A DNA stretch of 64,000 nt from an uncultured Clostridia bacterium (GTDB lineage Bacteria > Bacillota > Clostridia > Christensenellales > UBA1242), in NCBI GenBank assembly GCA_934747775.1, contig CAKVHA010000005.1, forward strand, positions 1-64,000, in the 5' to 3' direction. A model generated the notes under the pieces. The model did no database searches and was not told the origin of the DNA. It worked only from the letters and a program-made list of their open reading frames with translations. Positions 24,036 to 32,421 of this stretch are shown piece after piece; within the stretch, counting starts at the first letter, position 1; every line of letters starts with the position of its first letter. Both the position numbers and the translations under genes were made by a program.

Positions 24036-24078
24036 AAAAACATTATAGATATTGTGTTTATCTATAGTGTTTTTATTT
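24036..24078. terminator. Terminator after the dUTPase gene
   Basis: A 16-bp stem (AAAAACATTATAGATA with TATCTATAGTGTTTTT, one G-U) and a 7-nt loop, followed by TATTTTTATT; A/T-rich on both sides so possibly bidirectional. Confidence 0.75.
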
Positions 24079-24156
24079 TTATTCCAAACATTGCATAAAT
24101 ATACGCACAAGAATATCTTATGTAACATTATTTTTTTGTGTGGCATAAGTAATAAT

Positions 24157-25236
24157 ATGTGTAATTTAAACGAATATATTATCAATAAAAACAATTTAAA
24201 AACTAATGTTCAAAAGGTAAGAAGAAGAGTAGGAAATAATGTTAAAATTTGTGCAGTTGTGAAAGCTGATGCTTATGGGCTGGGAGTGGAAAATGTTATT
24301 CCCATTATAGATGATGAGGTTGATTTTTATGCTGTAGTTTCGGTTATGGAGGCACTGGAACTAAGAAAAATTTCACTAGAAAAACCAATTTTAATATTAG
24401 GTGCTGCAAACTTAAAATACGCAAACGAGTGTGCTAAAAGAAATATTAGACTTTCAATATCTACAGTTCAAGAGGTGGAATATTTAAACAAAAACTTAAC
24501 CGAAAAAATAAAAGTTCATCTTAAAATCAACACCGGTATGAATAGATATGGAATAACCACATTAAAAGAACTTAAAGCGGTTGAAAGAGAAATAAATAAA
24601 AGTGATAAAATCGTTGTGGAAGGTGTGTACACTCATTTTGCAACAAAATCATCAGATTTAGCTTTTATTGAAAAACAATATGAAAAATTTCAAAAAATGC
24701 TAAAAAATATATTATATAAAGATATAATTGTTCATTGTGCTAGCAGTTTTGTAATATTAAATGATAAGAAAAAATTGTGTAATATGTGCAGGCTTGGCTT
24801 TTCACTTTATGGTGATTTGTATGACAGACTAAACATAAAAAATGTGGTTGGAGTTAGGGCTAAAGTGATGTTTATACATACAATATCAAGTGGTGAAACT
24901 GTGGGGTATGACCGAACATATACAGCCGACAAAAAAACAAAAATTGCGGTTTGCTCTATGGGCTATGCCGACGGATTTGCAAGAAATCTTAGTAATAAAT
25001 TTAGGGTGCTAATAAACGGACAGTGGGCGAGTGTTGTGGGTAGAGTTTGTATGGATTGTTTTATGGTTGACGTTACAAAAATTAAAAATGTATATGTGGG
25101 TAGTACAGTTACTATTTTGGGTGAAGATGGCAAAAACAAAATCACGCTTTCTGACATTGCAGATGTAATAAATTTTAGTCCATATGAAGTGTTGTTGAAT
25201 TTTAGAAAACGTAGAATGAATATTGTTGTAAAGTAG
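24157..25236 (+). CDS. alr: Alanine racemase
   Basis: PLP enzyme interconverting L- and D-alanine for the cell wall; about 360 residues. The PLP lysine is in CAVVKADAYGLG, the middle carries KINTGMNRYG and VEGVYTHFA, and the catalytic tyrosine of the second half is in GETVGYDRTYTA, followed by GYADGFAR and GRVCMDCFMVDV. The ATG at 24157 places MCNLNEYIINKNNLKTN at the normal N-terminus; the longer open frame upstream is hydrophobic and overlaps the terminator. The ribosome binding site is weak. Confidence 0.93.
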   Translation: MCNLNEYIINKNNLKTNVQKVRRRVGNNVKICAVVKADAYGLGVENVIPIIDDEVDFYAVVSVMEALELRKISLEKPILILGAANLKYANECAKRNIRLSISTVQEVEYLNKNLTEKIKVHLKINTGMNRYGITTLKELKAVEREINKSDKIVVEGVYTHFATKSSDLAFIEKQYEKFQKMLKNILYKDIIVHCASSFVILNDKKKLCNMCRLGFSLYGDLYDRLNIKNVVGVRAKVMFIHTISSGETVGYDRTYTADKKTKIAVCSMGYADGFARNLSNKFRVLINGQWASVVGRVCMDCFMVDVTKIKNVYVGSTVTILGEDGKNKITLSDIADVINFSPYEVLLNFRKRRMNIVVK

Positions 25237-25278
25237 TGTTTTACAATTTGATAATTATGAATATTTATGCACAACTTA

Positions 25279-25307
25279 AAGGAGCGTCTTGGATGCTTCT
25301 TTTTTAT
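25279..25307 (+). terminator. Terminator after alr
   Basis: GGAGCGTC, TTG, GATGCTTC (two G-U pairs) followed by TTTTTTATT. Confidence 0.7.
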
Positions 25308-25309
25308 TC

Positions 25310-25338
25310 TTGACTGTGTTGTTTATATGATATATAAT
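25310..25338 (+). promoter_or_regulatory. Strong SigA-type promoter of the HEPN gene
   Basis: TTGACT at 25310-25315, exactly 17 bp, TATAAT at 25333-25338. It directly follows the alr terminator, so the HEPN gene begins its own transcript with a short leader (about 30 nt). Confidence 0.8.
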
Positions 25339-25375
25339 AAATAATAACAATCCTTGTATGGAGTATCTAAAATTT

Positions 25376-27424
25376 ATGAGTACTGAAAAAATTAAAAATG
25401 CAATTGAAAAAATTAAAGATAAAAAGAATCTTAAAAATAATAGTGGTTACGAAAATGAAAACACTGATAATGGAAAGAATCTGGTAAGTGAAAATAGGGG
25501 TGTTTTACAAGAAAAAGCGAACGATGAAGTTGATGATGTTGATGAGGATAGTCCGCTTTATGTTTACACATCAAAATATATGGAAAACAAATTTGACATT
25601 TTAATGACCTTGTATAATGCTATAACCAACGACGATGTTGATGTTGATGTGGACTTATCTAAATTTAACAGCACAGATTTGGGCGGCATATATTACGATT
25701 TGGCTTTGTTTAGTATAATTGCAAACAACGACAGATTTGAAGATGTTTTTTCGGATGGGGTGTTGGAAAGCATTTCTTTAGGTGTGAAAAGCTCTAAAAA
25801 CGATGAACCTAAAGCAGAGTTTTTGTTGGAAGAGTTTACACCTAAAGAAGGTTATGAAAAAACAGGCGATAAATCATATTTAAAAATGACTTATAGTGAA
25901 AAAATTAGAATTCAGGATGGTGAATACACTACATCTTGTCGTCCAAGTCGAGAAAAGCGTGGATATGTGTATAGGACATATTTAAGAACTGATGTTCCGC
26001 ACCTTACTCGTGGTGAAATAAAAAAAGACGGGCTTTTAATGTTGGAAACGTTTAGAAATATTATTGCCCATTCCACTCAGTTTGAAATTAACAACAAAAC
26101 AGGTAATTTGCATTTTGTAAATGGAAATAGAGAGTTTGTTTGTTCTAAAATGTGGCTTAGGGGGTTTTCAACTTTGTGGGCATCAAGGAATAAATCGTTA
26201 GACCATAAAAAAATTAAGGATATTATTTTACAAGAATATGGTGAAGGTAAAAAGAGTATCACAACAACCGATGATGTTAAAAATATTTTACGACTTACTG
26301 CCGACGAAACAGATTATCGAAAGTATTCTTCTAGTATGTTTAAATTTGTTATGGCTAGACTTAAATATTATGACAACTTTTATACGCTAACAGACGAAAA
26401 TGGAAAAGAAGACTTGGATAAAAAGATAGATATTTTTACAAACATTATTGAAAATAGTCCAAATCATATTGCGGGCAATGCTGAAACGCTAAACTCTAAA
26501 ATTATATATAATCTTCAACAAATTATTGCTAAAGCTCAATTAGATCAGGCAAAAATTAGTGGAAATCAAATTTGCTCCAGTTCTTTTAATATAGCTACTG
26601 CTGCAATTAAAATGGAAGAAGGTGAAAAACTTTTAGAAGAAATAAAAGCAATTGAAAAAACAATTCAAGAAATGGTTGAAAAAGGAAAAAAACTGAAAGG
26701 CCCAGAACAAAAAAAGTATATTAAAACAAAAAAACCTATTTTCAATAAACTAAGTAAACAGAGAAGTGATATGTTGGGGCAGCTTAAAGCAAAAAAAGAT
26801 AGTCTTGGAGATTCTCTTAAACACGAAGCAGACAAAATGAATTTGTTTAATAAAAATTCATTAAAAAATATCCCTATCGAAACAGCTGTAAACGTGGTTG
26901 CCGCAATGGGATACAATCGACTTATTTCTACCGGATTTTATCAAGACAAGCTAGACCATATAACACTCCCTCAAAAAGAATTTTTTGAATTTAAAAAGAA
27001 AATAATGAACCTTGATATGTCGAATTTTGTGATGACGAAAGCGGTTGATCACGGAAAAACTGAACAAATCCCATTGGATTCATACGATAAAAGAATGCTA
27101 ATGCTTAGAAGGCTTAGACACGCAACATCTCACGGATTAATTAACTATTCAATTCCGCAACAATCAACCATGGAATCAAGTTTTGATGATGTTGTTATGA
27201 ATTATTGTAGCGATGGGGAAAAAGAATTAAAAGTAAGTGGAACAATACCGGCATTTTGTGAGCTGTTTGCCAATGATATTTTTAGACCATCGTCGTCACG
27301 AATAGTATATAGAACTAGTGATGGCTTTAAAACAGATGAACAACCAATGGTTGAGAGTGCAACTAGTTTTAAAAATAACAACTTTGATAATCCGCCAGCG
27401 GATGATAGTGGGAGAGTGAAATAA
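25376..27424 (+). CDS. Protein with two HEPN-type R-x4-H motifs (Cas13-like RNase signature)
   Basis: 682 residues, not recognised as a named family. R227-N-I-I-A-H232 and R581-H-A-T-S-H586 both fit the R-[N/H]-x3-H pattern of HEPN ribonucleases, and their pairing in one chain about 350 residues apart is the arrangement of Cas13 effectors. An extra RNKSLDH occurs at 271-277. The N-terminal ~50 residues are charged and low-complexity; about 425-500 is a lysine/glutamate-rich coiled coil. It is shorter than known Cas13 (about 775-1,250). I chose ATG 25376 (GGAG 12 bases ahead); an ATG six codons earlier has no site. The stop shares a base with rsmD (TAATG). No CRISPR repeats adjoin it. Confidence 0.72.
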   Translation: MSTEKIKNAIEKIKDKKNLKNNSGYENENTDNGKNLVSENRGVLQEKANDEVDDVDEDSPLYVYTSKYMENKFDILMTLYNAITNDDVDVDVDLSKFNSTDLGGIYYDLALFSIIANNDRFEDVFSDGVLESISLGVKSSKNDEPKAEFLLEEFTPKEGYEKTGDKSYLKMTYSEKIRIQDGEYTTSCRPSREKRGYVYRTYLRTDVPHLTRGEIKKDGLLMLETFRNIIAHSTQFEINNKTGNLHFVNGNREFVCSKMWLRGFSTLWASRNKSLDHKKIKDIILQEYGEGKKSITTTDDVKNILRLTADETDYRKYSSSMFKFVMARLKYYDNFYTLTDENGKEDLDKKIDIFTNIIENSPNHIAGNAETLNSKIIYNLQQIIAKAQLDQAKISGNQICSSSFNIATAAIKMEEGEKLLEEIKAIEKTIQEMVEKGKKLKGPEQKKYIKTKKPIFNKLSKQRSDMLGQLKAKKDSLGDSLKHEADKMNLFNKNSLKNIPIETAVNVVAAMGYNRLISTGFYQDKLDHITLPQKEFFEFKKKIMNLDMSNFVMTKAVDHGKTEQIPLDSYDKRMLMLRRLRHATSHGLINYSIPQQSTMESSFDDVVMNYCSDGEKELKVSGTIPAFCELFANDIFRPSSSRIVYRTSDGFKTDEQPMVESATSFKNNNFDNPPADDSGRVK

Positions 27425-27972
27425 TGCGAATAGTAGCTGGAAAACTAAAGGGATTAAAACTAAAAGAGTTTGAAGCGGAAAACATTCGACCAACCATAGA
27501 TCGTGTTAGAGAAGCGGTTTTTAATAAAATTCAGTTCCGTGTAAAAAATGCCCAAGTTTTAGACTTGTTTACGGGGACAGGTGCTGTAAGTTTGGAATTT
27601 TTAAGTAGGGGCGCTTCTGTTGTATCGGTGGACAACAATCCTAACAGCATAAAGCTTATTAAAGAAAACTTTGCCAAAGCAAAAACACCCCTAAATTTGT
27701 TGGAATGCGACTACAATGCTGCGTTAAAAAAACTAAAAAATCAAAAGTTTGACATTGTGTTTTTAGACCCGCCTTTTGCATCTAACTACGCTGAAAAAGC
27801 GGTTGAAAACATAATGAAATTCGATATGTTAAATTCGGATGGTTTGATGATTTGGGAGCACGTTATTGGCTCGCAAATGAAGTTGCCGCCAGAATTAAAT
27901 ATTGTGGACGAAAAAAAATATGGCACAATTATGGTGACATATTTGGAGAGAAAAAATGACACGAGTTGTTAA
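27424..27972 (+). CDS. rsmD: 16S rRNA (guanine966-N2)-methyltransferase
   Basis: 182-residue SAM-dependent methyltransferase of the RsmD family. MRIVAGKLKGLKL starts the protein, RPTIDRVREAVFN is the family-specific segment, VLDLFTGTGAVSLEFLSRGA is the SAM site and FLDPPF is the catalytic motif IV. It modifies G966 in helix 31 of 16S rRNA. The ATG overlaps the stop of the two-HEPN gene by one base, with GGGAGAG as site inside that gene. coaD, its frequent Firmicutes neighbour, is absent; an Smr-like gene follows, overlapping by 17 bp. Confidence 0.95.
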   Translation: MRIVAGKLKGLKLKEFEAENIRPTIDRVREAVFNKIQFRVKNAQVLDLFTGTGAVSLEFLSRGASVVSVDNNPNSIKLIKENFAKAKTPLNLLECDYNAALKKLKNQKFDIVFLDPPFASNYAEKAVENIMKFDMLNSDGLMIWEHVIGSQMKLPPELNIVDEKKYGTIMVTYLERKNDTSC

Positions 27973-28294
27973 TATCAAAAACGATTATCCGGCTGCCGAT
28001 GTCGCGGTTTTTAACCTTAGTGTCGCGTTGTCTGACGCTAAAAAAATGGGTGAGAAAGCACTAATTGTTATACACGGTTACGGCTCTCACGGACAAGGTG
28101 GCGAAATAAAAAAGCGCGCTATTGAATACTTAAATAACGCGGTTAAAAACAAGTTGATTTCGTTTTTTGTGTGCGGTGAAAACTGGGGTGAATACACTGA
28201 AAACAAAATAAGAGCGTGCGAGATTTGCCCCGACCTAATTTTGCACCCGCAATTGACTGGGCTTAATAGTGGAGTAACGGTTGTTATTTTGTGA
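27956..28294 (+). CDS. Smr-domain-like small protein
   Basis: 112 residues. The segment ALIVIHGYGSHGQGGEIKKRAIEYL resembles the Smr (MutS2 C-terminal) motif, with HGxGSxG and following basic helix. Smr domains nick or bind branched DNA or mRNA. The match is partial: the usual TLDLHG segment is weak here (NIKNDYPAADVAVFNLSVAL). It overlaps rsmD by 17 bp, so the two are coupled, and its end overlaps the convergent next gene by 11 bp. Confidence 0.7.
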   Translation: MTRVVNIKNDYPAADVAVFNLSVALSDAKKMGEKALIVIHGYGSHGQGGEIKKRAIEYLNNAVKNKLISFFVCGENWGEYTENKIRACEICPDLILHPQLTGLNSGVTVVIL

Positions 28295-28724
28295 GAAAAG
28301 TTTTTAGGCTGTCCACAAATTCTTCTTCGGCACATTGTAAATCGCGTGCCATTTTCAATACAACATCGCTGGCGTTTTTAAATTCGCCAGTTTTTTTTAT
28401 TACATCTATAATTCCCATATTTGTGCCTTGAATAAGCATTTCTGCTATATGGCTAACGCTGTTGTCAAAATATGTTTTCACATTTATGCTTGTGGTGCTC
28501 ATCATTTTAAGCATTCCGCTAATATCGTCCAGTTTTAATTCGTTTTCGCTGGCGTAACTCTTGCATTTGTGGGTCATCTCTTCATATTTGCGGTTTTGTT
28601 TTTTTAGTAGGGTTGTTAGTTTTTTATCTTCAAATTTATCGTGAATTTTATCTATTGCCAGTGTTGCCATACGCGTGTTTTTGTATACGGCATTTAATAA
28701 TTCTTTGGTTTTGTCTTCTTTCAT
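28284..28724 (-). CDS. Helical-bundle protein of unknown function
   Basis: 146 residues, almost entirely predicted helix, with heptad-like spacing (LLNAVYKNTRMATLAIDKI; ISGMLKMMSTTSINVKTYF) that suggests a four-helix bundle. KEDKTKELLNAVYKNTRMATLAI begins like some ferritin-like or DUF-type helical proteins of Clostridia, but no metal-binding E-x2-H pairs are evident. A GGAG site precedes the ATG. Convergent with the Smr-like gene. Function unknown. Confidence 0.7.
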   Translation of the reverse strand: MKEDKTKELLNAVYKNTRMATLAIDKIHDKFEDKKLTTLLKKQNRKYEEMTHKCKSYASENELKLDDISGMLKMMSTTSINVKTYFDNSVSHIAEMLIQGTNMGIIDVIKKTGEFKNASDVVLKMARDLQCAEEEFVDSLKTFLTK

Positions 28725-28791
28725 AGGTTTCTCCTTGTTATTATATTGCTTATTTTTTTATAAAATATTTATTAAATTAATAAATTAGTAA

Positions 28792-28820
28792 TTGACAAAC
28801 CTTGCCTTATTTGGTATATT
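28792..28820 (+). promoter_or_regulatory. Promoter of the rplU operon
   Basis: Consensus TTGACA at 28792-28797, 17-bp spacer, TATATT at 28815-28820. Confidence 0.85.
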
Positions 28821-28829
28821 ATTATCAGT

Positions 28830-28905
28830 TCCACGTGTATTGGGCATTTTTCAAGTGTTGTGACTTCACAACCGCCTTAAATAACAGTGAGTTTGGTTAG
28901 AGGAG
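28830..28905 (+). promoter_or_regulatory. Probable ribosomal protein L21 leader
   Basis: The 5' leader between the promoter and rplU holds a GTTGTG-ACTT-CACAAC hairpin at 28857-28872 and other pairing potential. Its position is that of the known L21 autoregulatory leader of Firmicutes. Assignment rests on position and hairpin, not on a model search. Confidence 0.5.
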
Positions 28906-28913
28906 GTAAATTT

Positions 28914-29219
28914 ATGTACGCTATAGTTGAAACTGGTGGCAAACAATATAAAGTTAGCCAGGGCGAAATTATTAATGTAGAAAAACTTGACAAAAAAGTT
29001 GGCGAACAAGTTAAATTAAATGTTATGATGCTTGTTGACGGCGAAAAAGTTGTTAATGGAAATCCTTACATTAAAAATGCCGAAGTAGTTGCAGAAGTAG
29101 TAGAACAAGGTAAGGCTGATAAGGTTTTAGTTTTTAAATACAAAGCTAAAAAGAATGTTAGAAAAAAACAAGGTCACAGACAACCTTACACTGCAATCAA
29201 AATTGTTTCGGTTAAATAA
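28914..29219 (+). CDS. rplU: 50S ribosomal protein L21
   Basis: 101 residues. MYAIVETGGKQYKVSQGE is the L21 start, VLVFKYKAKKNVRKKQGHRQPYT is the C-terminal family signature. It binds 23S rRNA domain near helix 46. The ATG at 28914 has AGAGGAGG upstream; a longer frame to 28887 overlaps the leader. First gene of the rplU-prp-rpmA operon. Confidence 0.97.
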   Translation: MYAIVETGGKQYKVSQGEIINVEKLDKKVGEQVKLNVMMLVDGEKVVNGNPYIKNAEVVAEVVEQGKADKVLVFKYKAKKNVRKKQGHRQPYTAIKIVSVK

Positions 29220-29221
29220 TT

Positions 29222-29557
29222 ATGATTAAAATTGAATTTATTGTGCAAAACGAAAATTATGTTGGGTTAAGGTGTAACGGTCACTCAGGTTATGCCGAAA
29301 GTGGGCACGACATTGTGTGTGCTAGTATTTCAACATTGGCGCAAAGTTTGTATATAGGGCTTAGCCAAGTTGTGAAAACAAAAATTACTTACAACCTTAA
29401 CGAAAAAAATGCACATCTAGAATTGAGGCTGTCTGACAACATATCTAGCAAGGAAAAAGAACTTAGCCAAGTGCTATTTAAAACAACTTTTTTATCTATG
29501 CAAGATATAGCAAGCGGATACCCCAAAAACATTAAGATGGAGGTAAAAAACTTATGA
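29222..29557 (+). CDS. prp: Ribosomal-processing cysteine protease Prp
   Basis: 111 residues of the YsxB family. The catalytic pair lies in NGHSGYAESGHDIVCASIS (His about 20, Cys about 33). Prp removes the N-terminal extension of L27 in Firmicutes. It sits, as expected, between rplU and rpmA, with 2 bases before it and a 4-base overlap (ATGA) after it, so the three genes are coupled. Confidence 0.95.
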   Translation: MIKIEFIVQNENYVGLRCNGHSGYAESGHDIVCASISTLAQSLYIGLSQVVKTKITYNLNEKNAHLELRLSDNISSKEKELSQVLFKTTFLSMQDIASGYPKNIKMEVKNL

Positions 29558-29838
29558 TTATTAAGATTCAGTTATTTGCTCACCACAAAGGACAAGGTTC
29601 TACCAAAAACGGTCGTGATAGTAAATCAAAACGCCTTGGTGTTAAAAGAGCCGATGGTCAAGTTGTTAGCGCTGGCAGTATTTTAATCCGCCAAAAAGGC
29701 ACTAAAGTAAATGCTGGCAAAAATGTGGGCTGTGGTAAAGATTACACATTGTTTGCTAAATGTGACGGTGTTGTTAAATTCGAACAAACCGCTAAAGATA
29801 AAAAATGCGTTAGCGTTTATCCTAACGAGGAAAAATAA
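29554..29838 (+). CDS. rpmA: 50S ribosomal protein L27 with cleavable N-terminal extension
   Basis: 94 residues. The N-terminus reads MIIKIQLFA followed by HHKGQGSTKNGRDS, the Firmicutes form in which Prp cuts after the phenylalanine-alanine pair to expose the mature end near the peptidyl-transferase centre. The body KRLGVKRADGQVVSAGSILIRQKGT is canonical. It overlaps prp by 4 bp. Confidence 0.97.
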   Translation: MIIKIQLFAHHKGQGSTKNGRDSKSKRLGVKRADGQVVSAGSILIRQKGTKVNAGKNVGCGKDYTLFAKCDGVVKFEQTAKDKKCVSVYPNEEK

Positions 29839-29846
29839 TAATGGTT

Positions 29847-29879
29847 GCCAACTAAAAATGTTGGCTTCTTTTTGTTTTT
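29847..29879 (+). terminator. Terminator after rpmA
   Basis: GCCAAC, TAAAAAT, GTTGGC followed by TTCTTTTTGTTTTT. Confidence 0.8.
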
Positions 29880-29889
29880 AGGTAAAATT

Positions 29890-30705
29890 ATGGATTACGA
29901 GATTTTTGATGACTATATTTTAATAAAAAACGAGCAAGATTTTAACGCAAAACACACCTTGGAATGCGGACAGGTTTTTAGGTTTAAAGTGCAAGATTTT
30001 GGCTACACCATATATAGTTTGGGGCATAAGGCGGATATTTATTGTCAAAAAGGTGCTATAAAAATTTTTACAAAAAACAAAAAATATTTTATAAAATACT
30101 TTGATTTAGATACTAATTATGCTATAATGAAATTGATGCTAAATAAGCAGTTGTCGGAAGAAATTAAGTTTGGTTATGGTATCCATATTCTAAACCAAGA
30201 CCCACTAGAAACAATCATTAGTTTTATAATATCGGCAAACAATAATATTCCGCGTATTAAAAAGACTATTGAAACATTGTGTTCTAGATTTGGCAGTGAT
30301 TGTGGTGACTACTATGCTTTTCCAACACTAAAACAGCTTAGCAGTATAAGTGAAGCAGACTTTTATAGTATGGGTTGCGGATATAGGTCTAATTATTTGG
30401 TGGAAACAATTAAGACACTAAACAATTTCGATTTAAATTCGCTATATAATATGGAAAGCTCTGAAGCAAGAAAAAAACTTATGGTGCTAAAGGGTGTGGG
30501 CAGAAAAGTAGCAGATTGTATTCTACTTTTTGCCTATCACAAAATGGACGTGTTTCCAGCAGATGTTTGGATTGTACACGCGTATGAAAGTGAGTTTGGA
30601 AAAACAAACTTAAGTCCTATTAAAATAAGCGAGTTTTACGCGAAAAAATATGGAAACTTATCTGGCATTGCTCAACAGTATATTTATTATGCTAAAAGAA
30701 GATAA
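29890..30705 (+). CDS. 8-oxoguanine DNA glycosylase (Ogg1 type)
   Basis: 271 residues. An N-terminal OGG_N-like domain (LECGQVFRFK) is joined to a HhH-GPD domain: GVGRKVADC supplies the catalytic lysine and PADVWIVHAY the aspartate. The protein excises 8-oxoguanine as a bifunctional glycosylase/AP lyase. No FCL Fe-S motif is present, agreeing with the Ogg rather than the Nth branch. The ATG at 29890 has TAGG nearby; the frame extends upstream into the rpmA terminator. The NYN gene follows after 12 bp. Confidence 0.9.
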   Translation: MDYEIFDDYILIKNEQDFNAKHTLECGQVFRFKVQDFGYTIYSLGHKADIYCQKGAIKIFTKNKKYFIKYFDLDTNYAIMKLMLNKQLSEEIKFGYGIHILNQDPLETIISFIISANNNIPRIKKTIETLCSRFGSDCGDYYAFPTLKQLSSISEADFYSMGCGYRSNYLVETIKTLNNFDLNSLYNMESSEARKKLMVLKGVGRKVADCILLFAYHKMDVFPADVWIVHAYESEFGKTNLSPIKISEFYAKKYGNLSGIAQQYIYYAKRR

Positions 30706-30717
30706 AGGAGTAAATTT

Positions 30718-31629
30718 ATGGAGAACAACAAAAAAATTGCATTGTTGGTGGATGTGGACAATGTAAAAATTAGTAGTGAAGCCTTTAACGAACTTTACAA
30801 AAAACTAAACAATTATGGTGAATTAGTTTATTGCAAATTCTATGGCTACAACGACAGAAAACACATTTATCTTAGTGACATTATTACAAAGTTTGGCTAC
30901 GAAACCGCACCTTTTATGAGATTTAAAAAGAGATTTAGTCAGCTAGACTCTCGTATTATTGTAGACGCGGTTACACTAAACTACACAAAACCAGAAATTA
31001 ATACTTTCTGTATTGTTGCTGGTGATGGTGACCTAATTCCTTTGCTAGTAGAACTAAAGAGTTCTGGCAAAACTTTAATTGATATTAATACACCATATCA
31101 AGAACAAAACACACATATGTTTGATATGCATATGTACATTTCTGCAATGGACGAAGGCGATGTTGAAACATACAAACCAAAAACAACAAAAGCAGCAAAA
31201 CCTAAAACTGTAAAAGTTGCAAAACCTAAAAAGGTTGTTCCTGTTGTGGAAGAAGACGAAGATGATTTTGATGATGACGATTATGATGATGAGCCAATCT
31301 TCAAAACTCCAGTTAAACCAGAACCAGAAAACCCTGTAACTCAAACAGTAACAAAAACCGAAACAATTGAAGAAGTTGCTCCAAAAACAGCTGGCGACGA
31401 CAATTCGGAATTAAGTGAAAAACTTAACGACATTACTGTTAGATATGGCGAACTAGACTTTAGTAACAACAGCGATATGGATAAAAAATTGAAATTGATT
31501 AACGATATTGAAAACCTAATCAATGAAGAAACTGCTAAGGGCGAAGGCTTGCATAGCAATGATGCAGATATCCGTCAAGTATTTGTAGAACTACAAAGCA
31601 TTGTAGAAGATATGAAATCTGCTTTATAA
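30718..31629 (+). CDS. NYN-domain (LabA/DUF88-like) putative RNase
   Basis: 303 residues. Residues ~5-150 form an NYN/PIN-like nuclease domain: IALLVDVDNV gives the first acidic cluster, and CIVAGDGDLIPLL the second, typical of LabA-like proteins. Residues ~160-210 are a lysine/proline then strongly acidic linker (EEDEDDFDDDDYDDE). The C-terminal ~80 residues are helical. Family members cleave structured RNA. AAAGGAG precedes the ATG; the gene ends at a strong terminator. Confidence 0.85.
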   Translation: MENNKKIALLVDVDNVKISSEAFNELYKKLNNYGELVYCKFYGYNDRKHIYLSDIITKFGYETAPFMRFKKRFSQLDSRIIVDAVTLNYTKPEINTFCIVAGDGDLIPLLVELKSSGKTLIDINTPYQEQNTHMFDMHMYISAMDEGDVETYKPKTTKAAKPKTVKVAKPKKVVPVVEEDEDDFDDDDYDDEPIFKTPVKPEPENPVTQTVTKTETIEEVAPKTAGDDNSELSEKLNDITVRYGELDFSNNSDMDKKLKLINDIENLINEETAKGEGLHSNDADIRQVFVELQSIVEDMKSAL

Positions 31630-31636
31630 TAAAATT

Positions 31637-31665
31637 AAGACCGCTAAAGAATGCGGTCTTTTTTA
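31637..31665 (+). terminator. Terminator after the NYN gene
   Basis: AAGACCGC, loop, GCGGTCTT followed by TTTTATTCTT. Confidence 0.9.
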
Positions 31666-31889
31666 TTCTTTTGCTTATCTACAACATAAAATTAAAAATT
31701 GTGCAAAATAGTATTTATTTTATTGTTGTGTTATGGTATAATATAAGCGTGAGAAATATAATTTTTATTGAGAGACTGTTTTTTAATTTATAACATTGTT
31801 TGTTATTTGAATTTTCACATTTAATTAAGTCAATGTGTTAAGATTATTTACAGTATCTATGTAAAATAAAGGTGGAGGCAGGTTTTAAA

Positions 31890-32405
31890 ATGTGGCAAGA
31901 ATTTTTAAATTTGTTTAATGGCTATGGATTAATAGCTATGATAATTATGCTTTTTGGGCTGTTGCTTTGTATGGTGGAAATAATCGTTCCGGGTTTTGGT
32001 GTGTTTGGAATTTTGGGCACAATATTTACCCTTGGTGGAATGGTTGTGAGAATTGTGCTAGGTGCAAGCTGGGTGCAAATTGCGTGTATGGTTTTGCTAG
32101 AAATTGCAGTTATGATTGTTACAATCTTGCTAGTTGTTTTGTTTGCTAAAATTGGTGTGTTGGGCAAAACACAGGTTGTGCAAAACAAAACCGCTGTTCC
32201 TGTTAATTACGAAATGCCTACTAGAGAACAGAAAAAACTAATTGGCAAGGTTGGTTTTGCTGAAACCGTATTCAAAACTAGTGGTAAATTTAAACTTAAC
32301 GATGTTGTGTATGATGCTGTGTCAAATGGCGAGTATATAGAAAAAGGTAGCAAGGTTAAGGTTATTGAAATTAAAAACAACACAATAATTGTTAAAAAGA
32401 TATAA
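31890..32405 (+). CDS. NfeD-family membrane protein
   Basis: 171 residues. Three hydrophobic segments (about 11-32, 37-55 and 62-92) are followed from ~100 by a soluble OB-like NfeD domain (LIGKVGFAETVFKTSGKFKLNDVVYDAVSNGEYIEKGSKVKVIEI). NfeD proteins pair with flotillins such as FloA, as here. The ATG at 31890 lies behind GGAGGCAGG; an in-frame GTG six codons earlier is less likely. A ~120-bp leader precedes it. It starts a floA operon. Confidence 0.88.
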   Translation: MWQEFLNLFNGYGLIAMIIMLFGLLLCMVEIIVPGFGVFGILGTIFTLGGMVVRIVLGASWVQIACMVLLEIAVMIVTILLVVLFAKIGVLGKTQVVQNKTAVPVNYEMPTREQKKLIGKVGFAETVFKTSGKFKLNDVVYDAVSNGEYIEKGSKVKVIEIKNNTIIVKKI

Positions 32406-32421
32406 CGGAGGTTAGGGGCTT

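Noticed and set aside
24052..24156. Longer N-terminus for alanine racemase
   Set aside because: The extra residues are hydrophobic, overlap a strong hairpin and have no ribosome binding site.
25236..25375. Possible CRISPR array or guide RNA next to the two-HEPN gene
   Set aside because: No spaced direct repeats are visible upstream or in the following genes; the gap holds only a terminator and a promoter.
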